DNA from: Primula veris
Taxonomy: Eukaryota > Streptophyta > Magnoliopsida > Ericales > Primulaceae
Direction: 5' to 3'
NCBI GenBank assembly: GCA_963682055.1
Contig: OY821750.1
Location: 9,922,501 to 9,986,500 of the forward strand
DNA length: 64,000 nucleotides
Under the pieces are notes generated by a model. That model did no database searches. It was not told where the DNA came from and saw only the letters and a list, made by a program, of their open reading frames with translations. This document shows, piece by piece, positions 1 through 12,228 of the stretch. Both the position numbers and the translations under genes were made by a program. Numbering within the stretch: the first letter of the stretch is position 1; each line of letters begins with the position of its first letter.

Positions 1-915
1 TTTTCTCTCTCTCTGCCAACACTATTTTATCACGTTTTCCTATTAATAGTTAACAAAACATATTGTAGTGCATGCATACTAAAGGTAGCACTAAATAAGA
101 AAGAAACTTTCCATGTTACTAAATGGAAATTAAGTTCAAAATGCTATTTAATCAAGTACACACATATACATATAGGAAGGAAAAGGGTGTGCAAGTTTTT
201 TACTCATTAACTCACCCTCCCTCAAACAAAAAACTCAATCTGCATACAACAATGTTGAGTTGCTAGTAATTATTCATGCTGGAGTAAAGATATTCATGGC
301 TGAAACCTGAAACTATCGTCTATCAAGCAAAACAGATTGATAATATGTATCGACATAAACAGAGAGAGAAAAAACTGCAATTTCTTAAGTTGGTTCACAT
401 ATGCAAATATATTATCATTTCTGCTACTGATGGCATCAGATTTTATAATGGATCATCAAATTAAGCTTATTTTTTAACAATATATGCTATATTACATTCG
501 CAGATCTAAGAATCAACATTCTTTTTGCTCTTAATGTCATAACAATCAGTTTTTAAATTTTAATAGTCAAAGATTTTAGACTATAGCCCGTGATTTTTGT
601 CACCTATAAAACTGAAATGATGAGGTAGAGTGAGAATGAAGATGACGACTTGAGGAATAGGAAGAGAGTGGATGAGGAAGAGTCTATCTTCCTGTTCTTT
701 TTTGTTTTTATGTGTGTAGGTAGTTAGATACACAAGATTTTGGTAACAATTTCTAACTCTGATTGAGAGAAATTTAAGGGTCAAGATCTGATGTCTTTTT
801 CAGACCCTATATTAATGTCTATTTCAGAGTCTGAATAATGTCATCTGATCCCTCCCCATATGTTTACATATGAAATATAATTGCATAGACTGTAGTACAA
901 AAATTATGGACTAAC
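1..915 (-). other. Intron 13 of DCL2-A, no gene
   Basis: From about base 75 rightwards this matches intron 13 of the intact copy (32346-33144). The first 30 or so bases (CCAACACTATTTTATCAC onward) instead resemble intron 20 of the intact copy near 26535. No exon is recognisable in this stretch. Confidence 0.6.
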
Positions 916-2702
916 CCATCAGAAGGCAACCGCGAGCACTAGAAATGTATTAAAGACACACTAGAACTCAAAGTCACAACGGCTCCAGTGCTTTCCACGC
1001 GATAAAAAACTTCATTAAGTAACTCAGTATCGAGAGGTGGACAAGGTACAGAAGCATTTCGTAAAGACTGCTCGCTCATGATATCTCCATTAGCAATATA
1101 ATTCTTCACTTGAGCATGACCGGATAAGTCCCCACTATGGCAGAAAAAACTAAATATACCAACAATGTGTTGAAGGGAAGGGGTTAAAACTATAGAAATG
1201 TAAATATTAACAGACACAATGCTTTCTCTAATTCTAATTTACTTTCGGGAAAAGTTCAATTTCCATAACAGCTTTAATTTGCTCCTAAAAAGAAAGAAAA
1301 TGGAAATTTGAAACAATCATCCATTTTCTGTTGACTTTTCGAAGATGAATAATGGACCACGACAAAGATCTGATAGATACTAAGGACCTTTCTATTTCAA
1401 AAAGAAAACAAAATATTTAATAGCACTTGAAGGGTTGCATTATCAAGAGAATAACAATGATTAGCAGTATCATCAACCAATCACACTATCTAGTTTTTGT
1501 AAGAAGAAAATGTGAACATACCGTTTGACCATTAACAGAAAATCTGAATTCTTCATACGAGCACGGCCACGAGATTGAATAAAACTACTAACTGTTGTTG
1601 ATAGATCAAATCTAACAACAAGGTTACAGCTTTGAACATCCAAACCCTCTTCAAGAATTGATGTTGCTACAATTATATTCACCTGCAAACATGGCACACG
1701 TCACTTTCAAGAACTTTAAATATGATTCCTTATAACGACATTTTGTGGAAAAGAGTAAATAACAAATGTTCACACTAACATATCAGTAGAAAAGAACTGA
1801 TGGTTTTGAGAATAAAATAGGAAAGATGTGATAGAAAAGTGTATGAATTCTTTGAATTTCTAAATTATTTGGTATATGAACCTATGTTTTTTTTTTCAAT
1901 TTAGTACACTAAGTATACAGCATCGTCGAAAAATGAAAGATAACTGTACTAAAGGCTAATTTTTGTAGGTTGGAATAAAAAATGAAAAAAAAAAAACTAA
2001 CCGTGCCCTTGCGAAATTCTTCGACAATTTTGTTTTGGACTTTTCGCCTCTGTGACTGAAAGTCGTTTTGATTTCCAGCAGTATATGCTGCTTTCCATTT
2101 GTTCAGTTTTGGAATCATTTCGCTCAACAATTTTTGCAAAACAATAGTTGTGATCACCCTTTCTACAAAAACTATACATCTTAAGTCCTCTATGTTCCTG
2201 CGTTATGGACATGAAATTCTACATCAATCATATAATGTATCTAGAAATAAATATATTTTGCTAGGACCGTAACTCATTTGGTACGATGGAATGTGTCAAA
2301 ATGTTCATGTACTCATTCCATTGTCCCAAAGCTCAAGAGAATCACCTCATACCAAAGTTCAAGAAGATCACCTACTTTTGTGACCTTTATTAATTTTAAA
2401 GAAGAATAAAAACATGTGAACTGATTAATGATTTATGTCACAATAATAATACAATTATACTTATATTTTATTGCCCAATCTCTATCACTTCAATTTTTGT
2501 ATAAAATGGTGTCCCCCAATTGGTATCAGATCAAAACTAGGTATTCAGGTTAACTTTAAGTGATCCATAAATTTCAGGTAGGGCCTGTAATCATAAAGAG
2601 ACTCGATGAGACAAACAACCTTAGAAGACAAATAGCAATCGATGATGTTAGAACATATATAATCATCATCCACAATGCCATCACCTATAGACCACAGAGT
2701 GC
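916..2702 (-). pseudogene. DCL2: DCL2-A exons 10-13 (helicase C half)
   Basis: Exon 10 (2585-2702) is in frame but 9 nt shorter than in the intact copy, and its donor is gone: ACAG is followed by GCCCTA because 66 bp of intron 10, GT included, are missing. Exons 11 (2002-2197) and 12 (1522-1682, with the motif VI residues QSRGRAR) are clean. Exon 13 (916-1134) has TAG at 941-939 where the intact gene has a tyrosine TAT. Confidence 0.88.
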
Positions 2703-2748
2703 CTACACTCAACAAGTAAATAAAACATAAACCGTTTAGTACAAAGCA

Positions 2749-3234
2749 GTGTTTTAAATAGCGTTATCGCTATCGTAGCGTTTTTTCGAGAGAAACGCTA
2801 AAAGCGCTAATAGCGTTGCTATGTAGCGCTTTGCGGTGTATTTTTTTTTTTTGCCTAAATATGCACTAAACTTTAGAATATATAAAAAAAAAAAAAAAAA
2901 TGTATAGTTATATTAGATAGTAATAAAAAAAAAAAAAAAAAAATTATTATTAGTGAGTTTCGAACCTAGGTCTGCTGGAAAACACAACACTGTCTCAACC
3001 ATCTAGACTGCAGACACTTTTATAAAAATTATACAATATATATTAATTATTTAGATCCGCTGTTTTTTTTTTAGTCGCTATTTACGCTTTTGGTCCAGAA
3101 TTTCGCGTTTTTTGCGCTTTTGGTCCCCTATAGCGCGATTTTAGCGCAATTCCACCCAAAATCGTGATTTTTCGTTGCGTTTTTTACCAAAAAAATGCTA
3201 TTTCGCGCTACGTAGCGCGAATTTTAAAACAGAG
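2749..3234. mobile_element. MITE-like DNA transposon in intron 9 of DCL2-A
   Basis: A 486-bp insert, flanked by the 10-bp direct repeat GTACAAAGCA (2739-2748 and 3235-3244). The intact DCL2 copy has one GTACAAAGCA at 35210-35219 and no insert. The ends are imperfect inverted repeats: AGTGTTTTAAAT on the left, CTCTGTTTTAAAA on the right strand. Inside are many short GCG-type motifs and poly-A/T runs, with no ORF. A 9-10 bp duplication suits a non-autonomous Mutator-like element. Confidence 0.7.
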
Positions 3235-3301
3235 GTACAAAGCAACTAAAAGTTGTGGAAGAAATTAGAAAAAAGTGCATAACTATTTAAGGAAGAATTA
3301 C

Positions 3302-4651
3302 CAGATGGTAAGTGACTAGAGAAAACTTTTAAGGGTGTCGGTACTGTAATCTCTAATGATAGTCCTAATACATATATCCAATTTTCCCCACGAGAAAAGG
3401 TCACTCTCTTCACAGGATAAGGACTCTGCTGCCTAACAAAAGAGCAAAAACATAGTTACTTTATGATGTAAAATGCAGTTTCTGCTGAGTATTTTTGTAA
3501 TTAGAATGTCACATTAAGTCCTAACCTTGTAGGCTAACCAAACCCCAAGCTCAGTCAAACAAAACAATAATGTTGAAGATAGCTTGGACAACTTGTTCCT
3601 TGCAGACTCTGCGGAAGGCTCTTTGATATTTGATGTATTTATAATAATCTCATGCTGATAAAGGACGAAGGAGCAATCAATATACGAAAGAAAAGCAATT
3701 CCAATTAAACATACTCAAACCAGAAACCTAACACATATATATTCAGCTAAAGATGCTTAAACATATGAACACACAGTGAAATTAATTAACAAATTAACAG
3801 AAAACGAAACTGAAACTGAAACTGAAACTTTTTATAAAACCTGAATTCAGAAAAGCAATTTACATCTTAATTAACCCAATATGAAACCCGTTTGTCATTC
3901 GAGAAAACTCCAGTGGTGAAAAAACTAAACTCTTATTCTTGATCTTTTTTATCAAACAATGAATTTCAAGTATGATAAAATAATTTAGAGGAAGAACTTG
4001 GTACAAAATGGCCTTGAAAAGTATAAAAAGATGATGAGCACACAGCGTAATGTTTTTCTAACCAATTTCAAACATTTTTTTCTATTAAAGGAGATAATTA
4101 AAAAAAGAGGAAAGCTTTAACAATTATAAGTTTATAACAGCATATCTCCAAATCAGCTATAACATGCACCTTCATAAAATCAAACAACTAGGGTCCACTA
4201 GCATAACAAGAAACTCACAAGATAGTGTAAACTCAGATAAAAAGAAAATCATAACAATAAAACCAGAGAGAAAATCTATACCTTTTTCTTCAACTGTTCC
4301 AATTCTTTAACCAAAGACTCATAGTTTGAACAATGGGTGTACACATGATTGTATTCCTTCAACTTCAGGTTTGAAAATGGTATATATTCAGCTAACACAG
4401 ATTCATTTGCAACCGTATAGACCTTCGAAGCCAAAGTAGAATATCCAAGTTAATGGGAACTCTCAAAATACAGAATAAATACAACCAACCGAAATCATGG
4501 CAACATGGTATACAGAGCAGACTACAATTATGAGCAACTAGAAAACAAAAACATCGATTAACTGATAAAATATTAAAATATACCTTTGAATGCATACGTT
4601 TCTCAAGGTTGTGTATCTGTTTCCAATATGCTGCCAATTCCAAGCCAGGGC
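3302..4651 (-). pseudogene. DCL2: DCL2-A exons 6-9 (frameshift in exon 9)
   Basis: Exons 6 (4584-4651), 7 (4282-4422) and 8 (3526-3654) have the same lengths and splice sites as the intact copy and are open. Exon 9 (3302-3432) is 131 nt instead of 130: an extra A in an A-run near 3327-3332 shifts the frame and brings a TAG a few codons later. Confidence 0.87.
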
Positions 4652-4986
4652 CTGGGTAGAATATTAATTTAATCAGATCATTTCTAGCAAATGCACAGAC
4701 CCGGTGAGTGGACTAGAGCAGGACTCAAACAAACAAACAAAAGTGTAAAAATCCACGAACAGGCCGATTTACAGACAAATCAGTCGAGATTCAATTAATA
4801 AATTTCAGCTTTTGTACACAAAGTGATCTCACTTCACTGTCAAACAAAATTATGGGCACAAACATTGGATAATTCCCTTCACAAAACCTCCTATGCAAAA
4901 GGCAAATAGAAATGCAAGTAATAAACGCCAAATAAAACATAACTTCACTGAAGTATCATCATGTGTACTAATTACATGTATTATAC

Positions 4987-5776
4987 CTTTAGTTTTAATA
5001 GGAGACGCGGTCATTCCCAAAACCCTAGGAAGTTGAGTGCTATTGGCTTGTAGCTGACGATGATAAAACTCCTGAATTGCGCTCTAAATATAATTAATCC
5101 AATCAAAGAAAGTGTCCGAATCACTCCCGCCGATATCAAAATGCACCTTTTTGTAAGTTGATGTGACACTATCTTTTCTTCTTTTAAATGTCATAATTTT
5201 ATAAAATAATGAATAACAAAAACGTCGCAATATTAAAACTTTACAGAATACAGTTAAAAAGAGAATACATAATTAGGCATCACTGATACCAAAAAAAAAT
5301 TAAAATACACACATTTATAGGTGACCGATTTGTATATTCATTTGTGTACTTTTGTAAAGAGATTTTATTATTGTATATATATTTTATAATAAATACAGTG
5401 CATAACTAATTTAAAAAACATTGAGAACTAATTTATACATGAATATTAAGAAACAAGAGCATATTCTACAAAATATACGTTGGTGTGATATTTGGTGTAA
5501 ATGGGTTGAGGGTACAATAGAGGGTAGTATGAAATTTACACTAAATATGTTGTAAGAGTTTCACCATTTTGATGTTTGTAGTTGGTGATGCTCAGCATAG
5601 TTGGCAATTTCTTGTTTGCACTGTATATTACTACAACTGCAACCTTAAAAAGCCGCATATGGTTGTCTACCAATTGCATTATGGCATTCATCGAAAAGTA
5701 GAACCTTGATCATTTCGAGTTTCAGAAATCTATGTTTCAAAGCATCCAGTAAAGTCACGGGTGTCATTACAAAAAC
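4987..5776 (-). pseudogene. DCL2: DCL2-A exons 4 and 5 (DECH box; donor of exon 4 deleted)
   Basis: Exon 4 starts at 5776 and contains the DECH box (LLFDECHNA). Past codons for RQPYA the homology jumps from exon to intron: relative to the intact copy 84 bp (its 38407-38490) are missing, taking the exon end and splice donor. A GCA repeat lies at both deletion ends. Exon 5 (4987-5071) is clean and holds helicase motif III (MTASP). Confidence 0.85.
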
Positions 5777-6031
5777 CTAGATTCATATAATATACCAAAT
5801 CAGAAGAATAACTCCTGAATAAAAGTTGATATGCAGACAACGAGGAACTGTCAGTTGGTTATGATCATTTTACTTCCAATGCATTATAAAGAGAAAGTTA
5901 TATATTGGTGCCATAATTTGACACAGTAATGCATGGCATCCTCCCTCTATACTCTATACGACTGTAAATTAAACAGAAGCATGTTTACCACTACCACAAA
6001 AGCAAAGGGGGAGAAAAAAAGGCTAAACCAC

Positions 6032-6286
6032 CTCAAATTCCTCAACTTGTTGCCTCCATGTAGCCTCATCCCAGAAATCAACTCTCAATTCTCCCCAATA
6101 TTTTCCCACCTTCAAGTCAGTGTGCATTTCTACAACTTCCGCTTACTAATAATAATAATTAAACAAAAAAAATAACAGAGTTTTTCCTAAATTCAAGTTC
6201 AAGGACCTGGATAGAATTAATCCTCAAAACGAAACAAGATAGTAAACATGTTTATAGATCCACGTACTTGAGTGACATGCACAACT
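6032..6286 (-). pseudogene. DCL2: DCL2-A exon 2 tail and exon 3 with a nonsense first codon
   Basis: 6268-6286 is the end of exon 2, with donor GT at 6267-6266. Exon 3 (6032-6145, 114 nt as in the intact gene) follows acceptor AG at 6147-6146, but its first codon is TAA (6145-6143), where the intact copy has CAA. The rest of the exon is open and contains [13 protein letters not shown]. The change is a single C-to-T on the coding strand. Confidence 0.88.
6282..6286. repeat. Target-site duplication, left (CAACT)
   Basis: Five bases next to the 5' LTR, repeated at 14110-14114 next to the 3' LTR. The intact DCL2 exon 2 has CAACT once. Confidence 0.9.
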
Positions 6287-7600
6287 TGTTGGAAAACATG
6301 TTTTAAACATGGGTGTTCCAAATGGTCACAGAACCAACTTCGAGTCAATATTACATGTGACAACACTGAGTTTTTAATGTCGTACTCAACGCGTTTGAGT
6401 AGCTCGTGTGACGAGCTTCATAACGGTATATCGCATGACCTATTCGGAAAATGGGTGTGAATATTAATCGGTTTCAAAGTTGGGTTCTCGAAAAAAGGGA
6501 AAACTTCAATGTTGGAAAATGGAATGAATAAATGGAATATCATTGAGAGTTATACCATATTGGAGAATTAAAAGTTAATTTTTCAATATATATACAAGTC
6601 CAACCCATGTAATTGTTAAACTATTATGTCAACATACACTTAAATGTATGAGTGTGTACTACATGCGCTCGCTCGGGCCGCAGGATTTGCGATTTGCGAT
6701 TTGGGATTTGAGATTTGGGATTTGTCTCGGTTATCGGGTCAAATCTAAAAATGGAGTTTTGTATAAAATACAAAATTAATTCCTAGAGTTTCCAGCAAAT
6801 TGAAACGCCAGAATTAAATAGACTATTATGGCTGCGGTTTCTGAAAAATCTACAAAATGCAGCCTTTCTCCTCTCATTCAGATACAACAAACACACACAA
6901 CACAGCATACCATAGCATCATATTAGAGAGAGAATCGTACCACCAACAGCTCGACATGTGGTTCGGTGTCGTTTTCACGCGAGCCACTCAGTGATAGAAA
7001 TTGTACATTGGGAACAAATTCCCGAGAAGCAGAAAGCTATAAGGTGGTTCGGAAAATATTGTTTAAGGAAAACTTGTTGCAGTTGCCTGTTCTTTTTACA
7101 TTTTGTTTATTTTATTTCAGTCCTTTTACATTCTGTTCATTTCATTTCAGTACTGTTTACATTCTGTAATTTACTTTCCAGTCTTTTACATTCTGTAATT
7201 TACATTTCCAGTACTGTTTACTTTCCAGTATTTAATTTCCAGTTTTTTTCTGTTCTGTAATTTACATTTCAATTCTGTAATTTTTTTTATTTTTCAGAAA
7301 CAGTCCAAAAGTTTAGTAATCATACTATTCTGTCTGGCAGTTTCCTTCAATTGACAAACAGTCCAGCAGTATAGTCTTTATACTATTCTGTTAGACAGTT
7401 TCGTACAATTACAATTCAGTCCAGCAGTTTAATAATTTATATTTAATCTATCTAGAATTTATTTATTGCAATTTAAATTCTGTACGAGTCAGTAATTTGT
7501 AATCGAGTTATATTCCTTTCAAAGTGAAATAAAATTGTTTATTTCCGTTTCAGTCCTTATCTTTTACTTTATTGCTTTTTCGATATAGTAAGAACCAACA
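6287..7600 (+). repeat. 5' LTR of the copia element
   Basis: 1,314 bp, TG...CA. Compared with the 3' LTR it lacks 80 bp between two CCAG tetramers (homologue 13243-13322) and differs in a 7-bp GATTTGG-type run near 6684-6724. The TATA box seen in the 3' LTR is here TACAAAA near 6853, so this promoter is probably weakened. The small ORFs near 6958-7260 are LTR R/U5 sequence, not genes. Confidence 0.93.
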
Positions 7601-7618
7601 ATCTTAAACAATATCTCC
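7601..7618 (+). other. Primer-binding position of the copia element, not matching initiator tRNA
   Basis: The usual plant primer site TGGTATCAGAGC is absent after the 5' LTR. The bases present include CTTAAACAATAT (7603-7614), the exact 12-nt reverse complement of ATATTGTTTAAG in the LTR at 7056-7067. This could mean priming by the transcript itself or by another RNA; it is an inference from complementarity only. Confidence 0.4.
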
Positions 7619-7943
7619 TTTGGTTTTACTATTTTCGGAAAGAAAGAAAGACTTTTCTTTTTATTTTGTTTTGTTGACATCTCGGTTTTATTCTTGCAAA
7701 ATCATTGCTAGTTTACTAGAAATTGAAGTTTGCAAATAGAATAACTCCGATTTGGTTTAATCATTTAATTCTAGATATTAAAAAAAAAAGTTCTTAGTGA
7801 AATCAAAAGTGATTTGGTTTTCACGATAGAATCTCACTCATTTGTTTATTAGGCGTCATTCTTTTAAGCAAACTAATTCAGTTATAATTAGTATTTGTGA
7901 TTAAGAATATTAGTTTTATTGCGAGAAACTAAACAATTTTGTC

Positions 7944-9011
7944 TTGTCATTTCAGATGACTAATGAAGATCAAACACCCATCGTTCCTTCGGGAAATGTG
8001 CAGGGCGCAGTTGTAATTGGTAGTAGCCAAAACATTGCGAGCGCTGCGAGTGGCGGGGATCAGGCTGATGCTATGGTTGCGGCTGCGGCCAAAGTAGCGG
8101 CTACGGCCAAAGCCAATGGCAAGGCTCCGGCTACTTCGGATATGTCCGTTTTGCCAACCTCTCATTTAGAGAAACCAAAAAAGTTTAGGGGCAACAACTT
8201 CAAACGTTGGTAGAAAAAAATGCTGTTTTATTTAACTGCCCTTAACCTGGCCCGGTTTCTAAATGAGTCTGCACCCGTCCTAAGCGAGGACGATGAGGAC
8301 GTGCAGACGGTTTCGGCGGTGGAAACACGCGACTACCTATGCCAAAACTACATCCTTTGTGCGCGTGATGACACTCTTTTCAGTGTATTCGAGCCCAAGG
8401 CTTCTGCAAAGGAGCTTTGGGAAACCCTCGAAAATAAGTACAAAGTAAATAACGTTGGCACAAAGAAATTTGTCGTCACGGATTTTCACGAGTACATGAT
8501 GGTTGACGGAAAGAGTGTTATCGAGCAGGCTGAGGAACTCCAGCTCATATATCATAGACTTGATGTCGAAGGGTTAGTAATAAATGAACCTTTCAAGGTG
8601 GCATTAATGATTGAGAAACTGCCACCATCATGGAAAGAGTTTCATAACTACCTAAAACATAAGCGAAAGACTATGACTCTGGAGGGACTCATTGAGAGGC
8701 TCAATGTTGAGCAAAGCAACCGCAGATCCGGAAGGAAATGCGGTGGCGGGGCAAGCAACGTGGTTTCTAAAGCCAATGTGGTTGAGGACGCTGCATCTAA
8801 GCGGAAACGCTTTGACAGCGTAGTCGGTGTTGCTCCCAAGAAGAAATTCCTGGGAGACTGCTTTGTGTGCAACAAACTAGGCCATCGTGCCACGGATTGT
8901 AAGATGCGCATCGACAAGCCCACCCCCCCCCCCCCCCCCCCCCCCAAAAAAAAAGATGAAGTTCTAAGGGAAAGGGAGGAAGAGGGCACCTGCTCAGGCA
9001 AATGTGGCTGA
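7944..9011 (+). pseudogene. gag: Copia gag, with an internal stop
   Basis: ATG at 7944 (a second ATG at 7956) opens an alanine-rich N terminus, then KKFRGNNFKRW, an in-frame TAG at 8211-8213, and the typical copia gag core (KMLFYLTALNLARFL, later LPPSWKEFHNYLKH). A zinc knuckle CFVCNKLGHRATDC (CX2CX4HX4C) precedes a poly-C/poly-A tract (8920-8953) coding for prolines and lysines. The frame ends at TGA 9009-9011. The TAG sits where a CAG would fit. Gag forms the cytoplasmic virus-like particle in this family; this copy gives only a truncated product. Confidence 0.9.
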
Positions 9012-12000
9012 GGGAGGAGATGATGCTGGACAAGACTACATGCACCTGAGTGTTGTGGTCTCTGAAGTGAACCTTGTGGGGAGCAACCCAAAGCAGTGGT
9101 GGCTGGATACCGGTGCCATAAGTCACATATGCACCAGCAAATGGATGTTCAAGACCTATACGGTCGTGGACAATGAGAGCTGCTTCATGGGGAACTCGGC
9201 TACTTCCAGGGTGGAAGGAAAATGAACCGTGATGTTGAGGATGACATCGAGAAAGGAGCTGACACTGACAGGCGTGCTCCATGTGCCGGAAATTCGTAAG
9301 AATCTGGTCTCCGGCTCAGTGATGGTGAACAAAGGGTTTAAACTTGTATTTGAATCTGCTAAAACTGTAATCACCTTAAATGGAATGTATGTAGGCCGTG
9401 GCTATATGACCAACGGTATGTTTAAATTAAATGTTGGAACTCCGACTCCTAAAGCCGAGTCTGCTAGTGAGAGTGCTAAGGCCGAGGCCAGTACCAAGAA
9501 TAATGTAATCATGAATGTTTCCCAAGTGGCTAATAAAACTTCATTTGCTTATTCTTGTAATTCATTTAATTTATGGCATGGTAGATTAGGTCATGTGAAT
9601 ACTAATTCAATGAAGAAATTAATATCACTAAATCTACTAACAAGTTTTGTCTTCAATAAACAACATAAATGTGAGGTTTGTGTTGAGGCAAAATTAAATA
9701 AGTCTTCGTTTCAACATATTGAACGAAGTACTGAACCTCTCGATCTAATACACACGGATGTATGCGACTTAAAGTTTATACAAACGCGAGGAGGAAAAAA
9801 GTATTTCATCATGTTTATAGATGACTGTACTAGATACCGCTATGTCTACTTAATGAGAAGTAAAGACGAAGCGGTAGAGAAATTTGCTCTTTATAAGACC
9901 AAAGTAGAAAATCAACTCAATAAATGGATTAAAATATTGAGAAGTGATAGAGGTGGTGAATACGAAGCACCGTTTGCACAGATATGTGCAGAAAGTGGCA
10001 TTGTACATCAAACCACAGCCCCATACTCTCCGGAGCAGAATGGGGCTGCCGAGCGTAAGAATAGGATGCTCAAGGAAATGATGAATGATATGTTAATAAG
10101 TTCTGGGTTACCCCAGAACATGTGGGGGGAAGCGCTGCTTTCCGCCAACTATGTGTTGAACAAGCTACCGCGTAAGAAGTGTGATAAACCACCTTATGAA
10201 CTATGGAAAGGCCATCGGCCGAGCTATAAAATCTTAAGGGTTTGGGGTTGTCTTGCGAATGTCCTAGTCTCGCTTCCAAAAAGAACGAGAGTAGGGCCAA
10301 AGACAGTAGACTGTGTGTTCATAGGATATGCACACAACAGTAGTGCTTATCGTTTTCTCGTGCACAAGTCGGATAATCCCGATGTGCATGTAGATACTAT
10401 CATCGAAGCTCGAGAAGCTTCTTTCTTCGAGGATATCTTTCCCTGCAAGTCTTCCAGAACTATAGAGACTGAGGAGACAAACAGTGAGGAAAATATGGGG
10501 GCAAGTGAACCGTTGGAGGAAGAAGAAGAAGAGCCTCGACGAAGTAAAAGGGCGAGAAAGGAAACGTCTTTCGGTTCAGATTTTGTAAAATTCATGATAG
10601 AAGGTGAACCGGCGACATTCAAACAAGCAATGTCATCCCCGGAAGCCCAATATTGGGAGGAAGCAATCGATATTACAAATCACACTTGGGAACTAGTGGA
10701 TCTTCCACCCGGGTGTAAGCCACTAGGACAGAAGTGGATCTTCAAGAGGAAGAGAAAGGTCGATGGAACAATTGAAAAATACAAGGCAAGACTTGTAGTG
10801 AAAGGTTTTAGACAAACCGAAGGTGTCAACTATTTCGACACGTATGCTCATGTCTCCAGGAAAACGTCTATCCGGATCATTGCACTTGCGGCACTGTTCA
10901 ATCTGAAAATACATCAGATGGATGTGAAAATGGCGTTCTTGAATGGGGAATTGGAAGAGGAAATTTACATGGAACGACCCGAAGGATTTGTAGTTCCAGG
11001 TAAAGATAATAAGGTGTGTAAACTTGTAAAGTCCTTATATGGACTTAAACAAGCACCTAAACAATGGCACGAGAAATTTGATAGAGTGATACTATCCAAC
11101 TGTTTCCGTATCAACGAATGTGACAAATGTGTCTATGTAAAAGAAAATGAAAAGGATTACGTGGTAGTCTGCCTTTACGTAGATGACATGATTATAATAG
11201 CGAGTATTGATAATATCAACCCTACTAAGAAAATGTTGTCACAAAAGTTCGAGATGAAAGATTTGGGTGTCGCTGATATAATACTTGAAATGAAGATCAT
11301 CAAGAAATCAGACGGATATGCGCTATCTCAAACACATTATGTCAAGCAAATGCTGGATAAGTTTGACAAAGATAGTACGGCTACATCCAAAACTCCAAAA
11401 GAGATCTCAACCAACGTAAAGAAGAACTTTGGGGAGAGTGTGAGACAATTGGAATATTCTCGGATAATAGGTAGACTTATGTACGCCATGAACTGTACTA
11501 GACCGAACATAGCCAATTCAGTAAGTAGGCTGAGTAGGTATACCAGTAATCCCAATGGGGAGCACTGGAAGGCCATCATGAGACTTCTCAGATACATGAG
11601 ATTTACGGCCGACCAAGGGTTGCATTATACCAGATATCCAGCTGTGCTGGAAGGGTATTCTGATGCCAACTGGATCTCGGATTCCAACAGTACAAGGTCC
11701 ACAAGTGGATATGTGTTCGTACTGGGTGGAGCGGCTGTTTCATGGAGATCATCCAAATAGACCTGCATAGCTAGATCAACTATGAAATATGAGTTCATAG
11801 CTTTAGATCTAGCGACGGAAGAGTCTGACTGGTTGAGAAGCTTTCTGGAAGGAATTCCAATGTGGCAGAAACCTGTTCCGGCAATAAGCATGCACTACGA
11901 TAATTAGTCAGCTATTGGACGGGCACAAGATCACATGTATAATGGAAAGTCCCGACATATTCGTCGGAGACATAAATCCGTAAGAGAATTGTTAGCTAAC

Positions 12001-12228
12001 GGTGTGGTATCCCTAGATTTTGTGAGATCTAAGGATAATATTGCGGATCCATTAACAAAAGGCTTGACTCAGGTAGGAGTTGAAGTCTCATCGAGGGGAA
12101 TGGGGTTGAAGCCCATCAAATTGGACACCCCCTCAGAGGCTACCCAACCCGAACTAGATTCTCCAGCATCAGGTTCAACGGGAAAACCGAACTATGGGGT
12201 TGACCGAACAAAGCACTCGGGAATCTAG
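9004..12228 (+). pseudogene. pol: Copia pol (protease, integrase, RT, RNase H) with three stops
   Basis: Pol is in another frame from gag; the shift lies between about 8970 and 9000. Domains in order: protease with WWLDTGA near 9100; GAG-pre-integrase LWHGRLGHV near 9573; integrase core with [16 protein letters not shown] and [11 protein letters not shown] (9810-10070); reverse transcriptase with [16 protein letters not shown] and the catalytic YVDDM near 11180; RNase H with YSDANW near 11660 and an LADPLTKG-like end (DNIADPLTKG) near 12040. In-frame stops are TGA 9223-9225, TAG 11758-11760 and TAG 11905-11907. The longest open piece is 9229-11760. The last in-frame stop is at 12226-12228. 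Confidence 0.93.

Noticed and set aside
6958..7260. 100-codon frame, repeated at 13469-13771
   Set aside because: It lies in the R/U5 part of both LTRs and consists of low-complexity TTTACATTCTGT repeats.
8648..9282. Minus-strand frames of 147 and 161 codons
   Set aside because: Shadows of the copia gag/protease region; no motif, and the plus strand reads known domains.
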